From NCBI GenBank assembly GCA_964433315.1, contig CAYSQO010000016.1, positions 1-32,243 of the forward strand: a stretch of 32,243 bases of DNA, in the 5' to 3' direction. Shown here piece after piece: positions 14,896 to 23,486 of the stretch. A model generated the notes under the pieces. The model had not been told where the DNA came from. It searched no databases and saw only the letters and a list, made by a program, of their open reading frames with translations. The DNA comes from Aquariibacter sp964433315 (GTDB lineage: Bacteria; Pseudomonadota; Gammaproteobacteria; Burkholderiales; Burkholderiaceae_C). Every line of letters starts with the position of its first letter. Position 1 is the stretch's first letter. The position numbers were made by a program, and so were the translations under genes.

Positions 14896-15806
14896 GCCGC
14901 GTCCTCGCCGCCTGCGGCAGCCGCATGCTGCTGGGCCTGCTGTGGCTGCTGCATGTCCTGCCGCTGCCCCTGCTGGCGGCCCTGGGCCGTGCGCTGGGCG
15001 CCCTGCTGTGGCGGCTGGCCGGATCGCGCCGGCGCATCGCGCTGCGCAATCTGGCGCTGTGCTTTCCCGAGCTCGACGCGGCCGCTCGCCAGGCCCTGGC
15101 GCGCGAGCACTTCGCCTGGCTGGGCCAGAGCCTGCTGGAGCGTGGCGTGCTCTGGCATGCCTCGCCGGCGCGGCTGCGCCGGCTGATCCGCATCGAGGGC
15201 GAGGTCGGCGCGGCCGATGCCCACCCCGATCGCGCCTGGATGCTGCTGGCGCCGCACTTCCTGGCGCTGGACGTGGCCGGTGCGGCCTCGCTGATGCACG
15301 TCAAGCGACCCGGGGCCTCGATCTACCAGCGCCAGAGCGACCCGGTCTTCGATGCCGCCATGCGCCGGGGGCGCCTGCGCTTCGGTCCGCTCAAGCTCTT
15401 CGCACGCCAGGAGACCGCCAAGCCGCTGCTGCGCGAGGTCAAGCGCGGCGCCGTCTTCTTCAACCTGCCCGACATGGACTTCGGCCGCAAGGACGCGGCC
15501 TTCGTGCCCTTCTTCGGCGTGCCGGCGGCCACCCTGCTCGCGCCCTCGCGCATGGCCCGGCTGATGGACATGGCGGTGCAGCCCGTGGTGGCCGAGATGC
15601 TGCCGCGCGGCCAGGGCTGGCGGGTGCGCTACCACCCGCCGCTCGAGGGCTTCGGCAGCGAGGACGCCGAGGCCGACGCCGCCCGCATGAACCGCTGGAT
15701 CGAGGACCGCATCCGCGAGAACCCCGCGCAGTACCTGTGGGTGCACAAGCGCTTCAAGACCCGGCCGCCGGGCGAGCCCAAGCTCTACCGCAGCGGGCCC
15801 GGATAA
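14892..15806 (+). CDS. LpxL/HtrB-family lipid A acyltransferase-like protein (second copy)
   Basis: Second LpxL/HtrB-branch acyltransferase of 304 residues, anchored by an N-terminal hydrophobic segment (about residues 11-36). It carries H-x4-D in LAPHFLALDVAG (H122, D127), the usual catalytic pair, where the first copy has Glu instead of Asp. Other family parts are SIYQRQSDPVFDAAM, GAVFFNLPDMDFG and the C-terminal NPAQYLWVHKRFKTRP. It starts at the ATG overlapping the upstream stop. The two copies are clearly diverged, so they probably act on different positions or with different acyl donors rather than being a recent duplication. The stop codon TAA (15804-15806) lies within the -10-like element of dapF. 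Confidence 0.92.
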   Translation: MSRVLAACGSRMLLGLLWLLHVLPLPLLAALGRALGALLWRLAGSRRRIALRNLALCFPELDAAARQALAREHFAWLGQSLLERGVLWHASPARLRRLIRIEGEVGAADAHPDRAWMLLAPHFLALDVAGAASLMHVKRPGASIYQRQSDPVFDAAMRRGRLRFGPLKLFARQETAKPLLREVKRGAVFFNLPDMDFGRKDAAFVPFFGVPAATLLAPSRMARLMDMAVQPVVAEMLPRGQGWRVRYHPPLEGFGSEDAEADAARMNRWIEDRIRENPAQYLWVHKRFKTRPPGEPKLYRSGPG

Positions 15807-15813
15807 TCCGGCC
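15802..15813 (+). promoter_or_regulatory. -10-like element overlapping an upstream stop, before dapF
   Basis: GATAAT (15802-15807) matches the -10 consensus in five of six bases, contains the TAA stop of the preceding gene, and ends six bases before the dapF ATG. It would give a leaderless dapF message, in addition to read-through from the acyltransferase genes. No -35 is obvious. Confidence 0.45.
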
Positions 15814-16677
15814 ATGCGACTCCGCTTCACCAAGATGCAGGGGGCCGGCAACGACTTCGTCGTGCTCGATGCCACCGCCGCCCCGCTGGCGCTCGACGCC
15901 TCCCGGATGCGTCAGCTCGGCGACCGCCGCTTCGGGGTCGGCGCCGACCAGCTGCTCATCGTCGAGCGCAGCGCGACGCCGGGCGTCGACTTCCGCTACC
16001 GCATCTTCAACGGCGCCTCCGGCGAGGAGGTCGAGCACTGCGGCAACGGCGCCCGCTGCTTTGCCCGCTACGTGCGCGACCGCGGCCTGATCGAGCGCGA
16101 CACCATCGTCGTCGAGACCGTCAACAACCAGCTCGTGCTGAAGCTGCAGGCCGACGGCCGTGTCACCGTCGACATGAACCGGCCGGTGCTCGAGGCGGCC
16201 CGCGTGCCCTTCGACGCCAGCGGTCTGCGGCCGCTGGCCTTCGCGCAGCAGTGGCCGGTCGAGGTGCTCGGGCGCACGCTGCCGCTTGCCGTGCTGTCGA
16301 TGGGCAACCCGCATGCGGTGCTGGACCTGGCAGCGATCGGCTGCGACGACGTCGACCTCGCGCCGGTCGAGACCCTCGGCCCGGCCGTCGAGGCCCATGC
16401 GCGCTTCCCGCGCAAGGTCAACGTCGGCTTCCTGCAGATCGTCGACCGCGGCCGCGTGCGGCTGCGCGTGTTCGAGCGCGACGCCGGCGAGACCCTGGCC
16501 TGCGGCACCGGGGCCTGCGCGGCCGTGGTGGCCGGCATCCTGGCCGGCCGGCTCGACCCGCAGGTCGACGTGGAGACCCGCGGCGGCCTGCTGACCATCG
16601 CCTGGCCGGGCGGCGACGCCTCGGTCGCCATGACCGGCCCGGCCGAAACCGTCTTCGAGGGAGAGATCACGCTGTGA
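15814..16677 (+). CDS. dapF: Diaminopimelate epimerase
   Basis: DapF interconverts LL- and meso-diaminopimelate, the precursor of lysine and of the peptidoglycan cross-link. The 287-residue protein has the family N-terminus FTKMQGAGNDFVVLDA and both catalytic cysteines: C76 in EHCGNGARC and C230 in ACGTGACAAVV. MGNPHAVL and NVGFLQIV are further signatures. The ATG at 15814 gives the expected N-terminus. The stop overlaps the start of the DUF484 gene (GTGA, 16674-16677). The order dapF-DUF484-xerC is also found in Gammaproteobacteria such as E. coli, so this operon is old and conserved. Confidence 0.98.
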   Translation: MRLRFTKMQGAGNDFVVLDATAAPLALDASRMRQLGDRRFGVGADQLLIVERSATPGVDFRYRIFNGASGEEVEHCGNGARCFARYVRDRGLIERDTIVVETVNNQLVLKLQADGRVTVDMNRPVLEAARVPFDASGLRPLAFAQQWPVEVLGRTLPLAVLSMGNPHAVLDLAAIGCDDVDLAPVETLGPAVEAHARFPRKVNVGFLQIVDRGRVRLRVFERDAGETLACGTGACAAVVAGILAGRLDPQVDVETRGGLLTIAWPGGDASVAMTGPAETVFEGEITL

Positions 16678-17345
16678 GCAGCATCCAGGGCATCACCGAG
16701 GACGACATCGCCAACTACCTGTTGCAGACGCCGGGCTTCTTCGAGCGCCAGGCCGAGCTGCTCGGTCAGGTGCAGCTGCGCAGCCCGCACGGCGCGCGCG
16801 CCGTGTCGCTGCAGGAGCGCCAGGTCGAGCTGCTGCGCGAGAAGGTGCGCGGCCTGGAGCAGCGGCTGATCGAGATGATCCGCCACGGCCAGGAGAACGT
16901 CGCCATCGCCGACCGCCTGCACCGCTGGACCCGCGAGCTGATGCTGACCCGCGATCCCCTGGCCCTGCCGGGCGTGCTGGTGCAGGGCCTGCAGCGCGAG
17001 TTCCTGATCCCGCAGGCCACCCTGCGGCTCTGGGGGCCGGCCACGCCGCCGGCCGAGTCCGAGTGGGCCCAGCCGGTCTGTGACGAGCTGCGCAGCTTCA
17101 CCACCAGCCTCAGCCTGCCCTACTGCGGCCCCAACGCCGGCTTCGACGCCGCGGCCTGGCTGGCCGATCCGCCGGCCTCGCTGGCGCTGGTGCCGCTGCG
17201 CCACGGCAGCGCCTCGGCGGCCTTCGGCCTGCTGGTGCTGGGCTCGCCCGACCCGACGCGCTTCCGCGCCGAGATGGGCACCGAGTTCCTGATGCGCATC
17301 GGCGAGCTCGCCAGCGCGGGCCTCGTCCACCTGCTGCCGCATTGA
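16674..17345 (+). CDS. DUF484 family protein
   Basis: Protein of 223 residues of the DUF484 family, whose fold is GAF-like and whose function is unknown. The N-terminal signature is DIANYLLQTPGFFERQAELL, followed by SLQERQVELLREKVRGLEQRL, which looks like a short coiled coil (about residues 43-62), and then a GAF-like region to the C-terminus ending near FLMRIGELASAGLVHLL. The start is GTG 16674 within the dapF stop, and xerC begins 12 bp after its stop. The tight coupling to dapF and xerC is conserved between beta- and gammaproteobacteria, but no direct role in recombination or cell-wall synthesis is known to me. Confidence 0.9.
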   Translation: MSSIQGITEDDIANYLLQTPGFFERQAELLGQVQLRSPHGARAVSLQERQVELLREKVRGLEQRLIEMIRHGQENVAIADRLHRWTRELMLTRDPLALPGVLVQGLQREFLIPQATLRLWGPATPPAESEWAQPVCDELRSFTTSLSLPYCGPNAGFDAAAWLADPPASLALVPLRHGSASAAFGLLVLGSPDPTRFRAEMGTEFLMRIGELASAGLVHLLPH

Positions 17346-17357
17346 GGCTGGCGGGCC

Positions 17358-18326
17358 ATGGCGGCTCCGGACGCGCCCCTCCCCGCCCCGCCTGAGGCCG
17401 GCGGTCGGGCGGCCTACCTGGCGCACCTGCGCGTCGAGCGCCGCCTGGCCCCCGCCAGCCTGCGCGCCTACACCGCCGCGCTGCAGCGCCTGGCCGACTG
17501 CGCTGCGGCCGAAGGCCTGGCCCTGCCCGAGGTGCCGACCGGCGCGCTGCGCCGCTGGGCCGCCCGCCTGCATGGCGAGGGCCTCGCGCCGCGCAGCCTG
17601 GCGCAGATGCTGTCGGCCTGGCGCGGCTACTACCGCTGGCTGGGCCAGCGCCACGGCCTGCGCGCCAACCCGGCCGAGGGCCTGCGCGCCCCGAAGGCCC
17701 CGCGCCTGCTGCCCAAGGCCCTGTCGGTGGAGGAGGCGGTGGCCCTGGCCGAGCACCGTGTGGACGAGCCCGCCGACCCGCGGCTGGAGGCCCGCGACCG
17801 CTGCATCGTCGAGCTGCTCTACGGCTGCGGCCTGCGTGTGGCCGAGCTCTGCAGCCTGGACCTGCAGGCCGGCCCCCAGGCCCTGGGCTGGATCGACCCG
17901 GTCGCCGCCGAGGCCCATGTGCTGGGCAAGGGCCGCAAGCGCCGCAGCCTGCCGGTGGGCCGGGCCGCGCTGGACGCGCTGGCGGACTGGCTCGCGCAGC
18001 GGTCGGCCCTGGCCGCACCCGACGAGCCGGCCCTGTTGCTCAACCGCAGCGGCCGGCGGCTGAGCCCCTCGCAGGTTCGCAGCCGCCTGCGCGAGCGCGC
18101 GGCCCAGGCCGGCCTGCCGCAGCCGGTGCATCCGCACATGCTGCGCCACAGCTACGCCTCGCACCTGCTGCAGTCCAGCGGCGAGCTGCGCGGCGTGCAG
18201 GAGCTGCTCGGCCACGCCAGCATCGCCACCACCCAGGTCTACACCCGGCTCGACTGGCAGCACCTGGCCAAGGCCTACGACGCGGCCCACCCGCGCGCGC
18301 GGCGCAAGCCCGACGAGCCGGCCTGA
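17358..18326 (+). CDS. xerC: Tyrosine recombinase XerC
   Basis: XerC works with XerD at the dif site to resolve chromosome dimers during division. The 322-residue product has an N-terminal SAM-like core-binding domain (about residues 20-105) and the catalytic domain with all six active residues: R160 (GCGLRVAELC), K191 (LGKGRKRR), H260 and R263 (HMLRHSYASH), H286 (LLGHASIATTQ) and the nucleophile Y295 (VYTR). This is a complete housekeeping recombinase rather than a phage integrase: there is no adjacent att site or excisionase, and the dapF-DUF484-xerC position supports it. The ATG at 17358 is 12 bp after the DUF484 stop. Confidence 0.95.
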   Translation: MAAPDAPLPAPPEAGGRAAYLAHLRVERRLAPASLRAYTAALQRLADCAAAEGLALPEVPTGALRRWAARLHGEGLAPRSLAQMLSAWRGYYRWLGQRHGLRANPAEGLRAPKAPRLLPKALSVEEAVALAEHRVDEPADPRLEARDRCIVELLYGCGLRVAELCSLDLQAGPQALGWIDPVAAEAHVLGKGRKRRSLPVGRAALDALADWLAQRSALAAPDEPALLLNRSGRRLSPSQVRSRLRERAAQAGLPQPVHPHMLRHSYASHLLQSSGELRGVQELLGHASIATTQVYTRLDWQHLAKAYDAAHPRARRKPDEPA

Positions 18327-18369
18327 GCGGCGCCGCGGGCCGGCGCGGTCGGCCGTGTCCCGGCCCGGG

Positions 18370-18381
18370 GACAATCGCGGC
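18370..18381 (+). promoter_or_regulatory. -10-like element six bases before rlmI
   Basis: GACAAT (18370-18375) is followed by CGCGGC and the ATG at 18382. The arrangement is almost identical to that at hemE. No -35 is visible in the very GC-rich sequence upstream. Confidence 0.45.
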
Positions 18382-19587
<1,206 letters not shown>

Positions 19588-19673
19588 GCGGCGGCCCGGC
19601 GACGCCTTTCCTCGCCCCCGCGCCGCGGCTGCGGCGTGGGCCGCGCCTGCTGCGCGGCAACTGTGGCCGCCCC
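19588..19673. other. Hairpin-rich gap between rlmI and tRNA-Phe terminator
   Basis: A GC-rich interval without genes. A 7-bp perfect hairpin GCCGCGC/GCGCGGC (19640-19658) with a 5-base loop could mark the end of the rlmI transcript but lacks a T tract. Confidence 0.35.
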
Positions 19674-19710
19674 AAGCAAAACGCCCCAGCACCTTGCGAT
19701 GCTGGGGCGT
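19674..19710 (-). terminator. Rho-independent terminator of tRNA-Phe
   Basis: On the minus strand, eight bases after the tRNA CCA end, an 11-bp perfect hairpin (arms 19710-19700 and 19691-19681, loop of eight bases) is followed by TTTTGCTTG (19681-19673, the first T belonging to the arm). This is a canonical intrinsic terminator and the clearest one in the window. Confidence 0.85.
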
Positions 19711-19717
19711 CGGATCC

Positions 19718-19793
19718 TGGTGGCTCGGGGCGGAATCGAACCACCGACACGCGGATTTTCAATCCGCTGCTCTACCAACTGAGCTACCGAGCC
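19718..19793 (-). tRNA. tRNA-Phe (GAA)
   Basis: A 76-nt tRNA with encoded CCA tail. The acceptor stem is GGCTCGG paired with CCGAGCC, the D arm is GCTCAGTTGGTAGAGC, the anticodon stem is GCGGA/TCCGC around the loop TTGAAAA giving anticodon GAA (phenylalanine), and the T arm is GGTGG TTCGATT CCGCC with one G-U pair. A discriminator A precedes CCA. It lies downstream of the NtrX-like gene on the same strand with its own -10-like element and terminator. Confidence 0.97.
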
Positions 19794-19806
19794 AAGAAAG
19801 ACGGAA

Positions 19807-19812
19807 AGTATA
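19807..19812 (-). promoter_or_regulatory. -10 element of tRNA-Phe
   Basis: TATACT on the minus strand (19812-19807) ends 13 bases before the mature tRNA 5' end at 19793, matching the -10 consensus in five of six bases. The -35 is weak. Confidence 0.6.
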
Positions 19813-19819
19813 GCAGGCT

Positions 19820-19840
19820 GCGCGACCCTGTCTGTCGCGC
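19820..19840 (-). terminator. Hairpin after the NtrX-like gene
   Basis: A perfect 7-bp stem GCGCGAC/GTCGCGC with a 7-base loop lies directly after the stop codon of the response regulator. There is no T tract, so termination is weak or absent and some read-through into the tRNA is possible. Confidence 0.45.
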
Positions 19841-20545
19841 TCAGCCGACGAGGCCCTTGCGGCTGCGGTTCAGGTCGACGCCGAGCTGCTTGAGCTTGCG
19901 GTACAGGTGGGTGCGCTCCAGCCCCGTCTTCTCGGCCACGCGGGTCATGCTGCCGTTCTCGCGGGCGAGATGGAACTCGAAGTAGGCCTTCTCGAAGGCG
20001 TCGCGCGCCTCGCGCAGCGGGCGGTCGAGCTCGAAGTTCTGCACCGCCGGCCGGTGGCCTGCCGTGCTGGTGACGGGCGCTTCCGAGAGCACCGGCGGGC
20101 TCAGGGTCGGCAGCGGGCTGGCCGGTTCAGGCGTCAGGCGCGGCATCTCGCTGCCCGCGCTGCCCTCGGCCCCGCGGGCCGGCGGACGGGCCAGGCCCTG
20201 CTCCACGGCACGCAGCAGCTTCTGCAGCGTGATCGGCTTCTCGAGGAAGGCCATGGCGCCGAGCTTGACGGCTTCGACGGCGGTGTCGATCGTGCCGTGG
20301 CCGCTCATCATGATGACCGGCATGGTGAGCTGGCCGCTCGCGCTCCACTCCTTGAGCAGCGTGATGCCATCGACCTCGGGCATCCAGATGTCGAGCAGCA
20401 CGAGGTCCGGGCGAACTCGCTCGCGCCGGGCGCGAGCCTGGTGGGCGTTCTCGGCGAGTTCGACCGTGTGGCCCTCGTCGGTGAGGATTTCCGAGAGCAG
20501 GGCGCGGATGCCCAGTTCGTCGTCAACTACAAGAATGGTGGCCAT
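19841..20545 (-). CDS. NtrX-like response regulator lacking the AAA+ domain
   Basis: Response regulator of 234 residues. The receiver domain (1-120) has the acidic pair D8/D9, phosphoacceptor D52 (LLDIWMPEVDG), S81 in MMSGHG and K103 in LEKP. A Pro/Ser-rich linker (about 125-165) leads to a C-terminal Fis-type helix-turn-helix, with TRVAEKTGLERTHLYRKLKQLG near residues 205-226. The receiver and HTH resemble NtrX, but the roughly 230-residue AAA+ sigma-54 activation domain is absent, so it cannot act as a classic sigma-54 activator and may instead repress or activate sigma-70 promoters. A deletion in this strain is unlikely, because short NtrX forms are seen across this bacterial group. It follows the NtrY-like kinase gene by 52 bp. 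Confidence 0.9.
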   Translation of the reverse strand: MATILVVDDELGIRALLSEILTDEGHTVELAENAHQARARRERVRPDLVLLDIWMPEVDGITLLKEWSASGQLTMPVIMMSGHGTIDTAVEAVKLGAMAFLEKPITLQKLLRAVEQGLARPPARGAEGSAGSEMPRLTPEPASPLPTLSPPVLSEAPVTSTAGHRPAVQNFELDRPLREARDAFEKAYFEFHLARENGSMTRVAEKTGLERTHLYRKLKQLGVDLNRSRKGLVG

Positions 20546-20597
20546 GGAATCGGTCAGCGCACGACCGTGCAGGGGCGACGGTCGCCGGGCGGCCTGC

Positions 20598-22868
20598 TCA
20601 GGCCACCCACTTGGAAAATGATATCGAAACCCGCGCCCCCGGCTGGGGGGTGGCCCCCTCCGGGTCGCGCGGGCCGAGCCGGATGCGGGCCCCGTGCTCG
20701 TCGCAGATCTTCTTGACGACCGCCAGCCCGAGGCCGGTGCCCTTGGCCTTGGTCGTCACATAGGGTTCGAAGGCGCGTTGCAGCACGCCTTCGGCAAAAC
20801 CGGGCCCATTGTCCTCGACCACCAGACGCAGGCCCTGCCAGCGGTCGTCGGCGTCGCGCCAGCCCTCGCTGCGGATCTCGACGCGGCCCTCGCCCCGCTC
20901 GCTGACCGCGTCCAGCGCGTTCTGCACGAGGTTGTGCACCACCTGGCGCAGCTGGCTGGGATCGCCCTCGATCCGGGGCAGCCCCTCCTGCAGGCGGGCG
21001 AGCAGCCGGCCCTGCTCCTGCGGCTCCGCGTAGAGCTGCAGCACCTCCTGCACCAGCGCATTCAGGTCCAGGGGGGCCAGCTGGGCGGCAGGCAGGCGGG
21101 CGTAGTCGCGGAACTCGTTGACCAGCTGCTTCATGGCCTGCACCTGGGTCACGATGGTCGCGACGCTGCGCGCCAGCATGGCGGCATCGGCCTCGGCCAG
21201 CTTCGGGCCGAGCTTGTGCTCCAGCCGCTCGGCCGAGAGCTGGATCGGCGTCAGCGGGTTCTTGATCTCGTGGGCCAGGCGGCGCGCCACCTCGGTCCAG
21301 GCCTGGGCCCGCTGGGCCGAGACCAGCTCGGTGATGTCGTCGAAGACGATCAGCCGCGCGCCCTCGGGCAGGGTGGTGCCCCGCACCAGCACGGTGGGCC
21401 GGGCGCCTTCGTCGGGCCGGAGCCCGGCCGCCGCCCGGGGCTGCAGTTCCAAGGCGTCCTGCCACTGCAGGCGCTCGCCCGGCTCGCCGGTCTGCCGGGC
21501 CCCGCGGAAGCGCTCCTCGACCGCCGCGGCCAGCGCGGCCAGGGTCGGCAGCTCGTCGAGGCGGCGCTGCCGGTAGGCGCCCAGCGGCGCCTGCAGGATG
21601 CGGCTGGCGCCCGGGTTGACGGTGTCGATGCGGCCGTCCAGGTCGAAGACGACCACGCCCGCGCTCATCGTGTCCAGGATGGTCTGCAGCTTGCCGCGCT
21701 CGCCGTCCAGGGCCGCGGTGCTGGCCTCGGCCTGGCCGCGGGCGTCGGCGAGCTGCCGGGTCATCTCGGCGAAGGACCGGGTCAGGCCGCCGAGCTCGTC
21801 GCGCGAGCTGAAGACCGGCTTGGGCCGCAGGTCGCCGCGCGCCACCTGTTGGACGCCCTCGGCCAGCAGCAGCAGCGGCTTGGCCAGCCGGTTGCCGAAG
21901 GTCACGGCCAGCAGCACTGCGGCGAAGACGGCCAGCACCAGGGTCAGGGTCAGGGTGCCGATGTACATGCTGCGCAGCCCCTCGCGGGCCAGGGCGCGTT
22001 CCTGGTACTCGCGGTAGGCCGACTGCACCGCCAGGGCATTGGCGGCCAGCGGGCCCGGCAGCCACTGCGTGACGAGCAGCCAGCGCTCCTCGCCGGCCAG
22101 CGCGAAGCCGCTGGCCGGCAGCTGGGCCAGCGCGCGGATGCGCGGCGGGCTGCGCGGGCTGCCGTCCTCGCGCGGCGGGCCGGAGTCGCCCAGGCCCTCG
22201 TCGTCCAGGCCTTCGAGCTGGGCGGCGATCCGCAGCTCGCGGGCCTTCTTGAACAGGGCCGTGCCGGGCCGCTCCGGCCCCAGGGCGTAGGCGCTGCCGC
22301 CGGCGCTGGCCAGCACCTGGCCGCCCGGGCCGAGCAGGGCGATCTCCTGCGCAGCCAGCTGCTCGCGCAGCCGCTCCAGCGCCAGCGGCTGGCGGCGCTC
22401 GGGGGCGTCGGCCAGGCGGTCGGCGGCCAGGCGGGTCTGGTCCGACAGGTCCCGGACCGCGGCATCCAGCGTGATCCGGCCCAGGTCCAGGCCGGCCTCC
22501 AGCGCACGCTCGACCGAGACATCGAACCAGCTCTCGATGCTGCGCGCCACGAACTGGTAGCTGACCGCGTAGACCAGCGCCCCCGGCACCACGCCGACCA
22601 GGGCGAAGATCGCCGCCAGCCGCAGCAGCAGCCGGCTGCCGAAGCGGCCGCGCCAGAAGCGCGAGACCAGGCGCAGGCCGGCCAGCACCACCACCGCGGC
22701 CAGCACCCCGGCGATCGCCAGGTTCACCTCCAGCAGCCAGGGGAAGTGCCGTTCATGCACGGCCCGGTTGTCGGTGGCCACCACCAGCAGCGAGGCCAGC
22801 ACCAGGCCTGCGCCCGCCAGCGCGACCAGGGCCACGATGCGAAGGCCCCGCGCGTCGCGCTTGTTCAT
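20598..22868 (-). CDS. NtrY-like sensor histidine kinase
   Basis: Membrane sensor kinase of 756 residues. Three hydrophobic segments lie in the first 110 residues; then comes an extracytoplasmic region to about 300, a fourth segment (TLTLTLVLAVFAAVLLAVTFG) and a HAMP domain. A PAS domain begins near 385 (LQTILDTMSAGVVVFDLDGRI), followed by the H-box RRLAHEIKNPLTPIQLSAERL with phosphorylated H near 532, and the ATPase part with NLVQNALDAV, VVEDNGPGFAEG and GTGLGLAVVKK. This architecture is that of NtrY, which in other bacteria influences nitrogen, envelope or redox responses. Its partner is almost certainly the short NtrX-like regulator encoded next. The start ATG at 22868 is seven bases after the stop of the DUF4390 gene, so the genes are co-transcribed. 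Confidence 0.93.
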   Translation of the reverse strand: MNKRDARGLRIVALVALAGAGLVLASLLVVATDNRAVHERHFPWLLEVNLAIAGVLAAVVVLAGLRLVSRFWRGRFGSRLLLRLAAIFALVGVVPGALVYAVSYQFVARSIESWFDVSVERALEAGLDLGRITLDAAVRDLSDQTRLAADRLADAPERRQPLALERLREQLAAQEIALLGPGGQVLASAGGSAYALGPERPGTALFKKARELRIAAQLEGLDDEGLGDSGPPREDGSPRSPPRIRALAQLPASGFALAGEERWLLVTQWLPGPLAANALAVQSAYREYQERALAREGLRSMYIGTLTLTLVLAVFAAVLLAVTFGNRLAKPLLLLAEGVQQVARGDLRPKPVFSSRDELGGLTRSFAEMTRQLADARGQAEASTAALDGERGKLQTILDTMSAGVVVFDLDGRIDTVNPGASRILQAPLGAYRQRRLDELPTLAALAAAVEERFRGARQTGEPGERLQWQDALELQPRAAAGLRPDEGARPTVLVRGTTLPEGARLIVFDDITELVSAQRAQAWTEVARRLAHEIKNPLTPIQLSAERLEHKLGPKLAEADAAMLARSVATIVTQVQAMKQLVNEFRDYARLPAAQLAPLDLNALVQEVLQLYAEPQEQGRLLARLQEGLPRIEGDPSQLRQVVHNLVQNALDAVSERGEGRVEIRSEGWRDADDRWQGLRLVVEDNGPGFAEGVLQRAFEPYVTTKAKGTGLGLAVVKKICDEHGARIRLGPRDPEGATPQPGARVSISFSKWVA

Positions 22869-22875
22869 GCCGGCC

Positions 22876-23427
22876 TCATCGGCTCTCGCGCGGCAGCAGG
22901 CGGGCGCGGTGGTGCAGCTCCAGCTCCCAGGCGTCCTCGCGGTCGACGCTGAACTGCAGCGGCCGCGGCAGGCGCGAGGTGTCGAGCCGGAAGTCGAACT
23001 CCACCCGGTAGGCCGAGCCGTCCTCCAGCGTGCCGGGTTCGGCCACCTGCCAGCGCGAGGCGGCCAGCACTGCGGCCAGGGCCTCGTCGAGCCGGTCGTG
23101 CTGCTGGCTGAAGCCGCCCAGGCTCAGGCGGTAGCGCCGGGCCAGGGGCTGCCAGGCCAGGCGCCAGGCCCGGCTCTGGCGGGCGACGCGCTCGTCGCGC
23201 CAGTACCAGCGTTCGCGCAGCACCTCGACCTCGGTCAGGAAGTGCAGGGGCACGCCCTTGAGCAGCGCGTCCTCCACCGCGGCCGGCAGCTGCAGCCGCA
23301 GGCTGTAGCTCAGCAGCAGGCCTTCGTCGGCGCTGCGCCGCAGCTCGAAGCTGCTCAGCTCGGGCATGGCCCGCAGCGGGCCGACGGCCAGCGCCAGGCC
23401 CAGCAGCAGCAGGTGACGACGGACCAT
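22876..23427 (-). CDS. DUF4390 secreted protein
   Basis: Protein of 183 residues, recognised as DUF4390 from its position between rsmB and ntrY and from its sequence style. The N-terminus MVRRHLLLLGLALAVGPLRA is a typical Sec signal peptide, so the mature protein is probably periplasmic or anchored outside the inner membrane. The mature part is beta-rich, with LSSFELRRSADEGLLLSYSL, then FLTEVEVLRERWYWRDERV, and ends in a strand rich in charged residues. Function is unknown. No clear ribosome-binding site precedes the ATG at 23427; a GTG at 23448 is an alternative. It lies 59 bp after rsmB and 7 bp before the kinase gene, so it may supply or shield a signal for NtrY, which is inference only. 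Confidence 0.8.
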   Translation of the reverse strand: MVRRHLLLLGLALAVGPLRAMPELSSFELRRSADEGLLLSYSLRLQLPAAVEDALLKGVPLHFLTEVEVLRERWYWRDERVARQSRAWRLAWQPLARRYRLSLGGFSQQHDRLDEALAAVLAASRWQVAEPGTLEDGSAYRVEFDFRLDTSRLPRPLQFSVDREDAWELELHHRARLLPRESR

Positions 23428-23486
23428 CTGGACAGGAGGACGGGGCACGGGCAGGCCGCTCGGGCGATCGGGAAGGGCGCGCGGCC

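Noticed and set aside
17358..18326. Phage or integrative-element integrase next to a tRNA gene
   Set aside because: The recombinase is housekeeping XerC by its dapF-DUF484 context; the tRNA-Phe 1.4 kb away is intact with its own terminator and no duplicated 3' end of the tRNA was seen.
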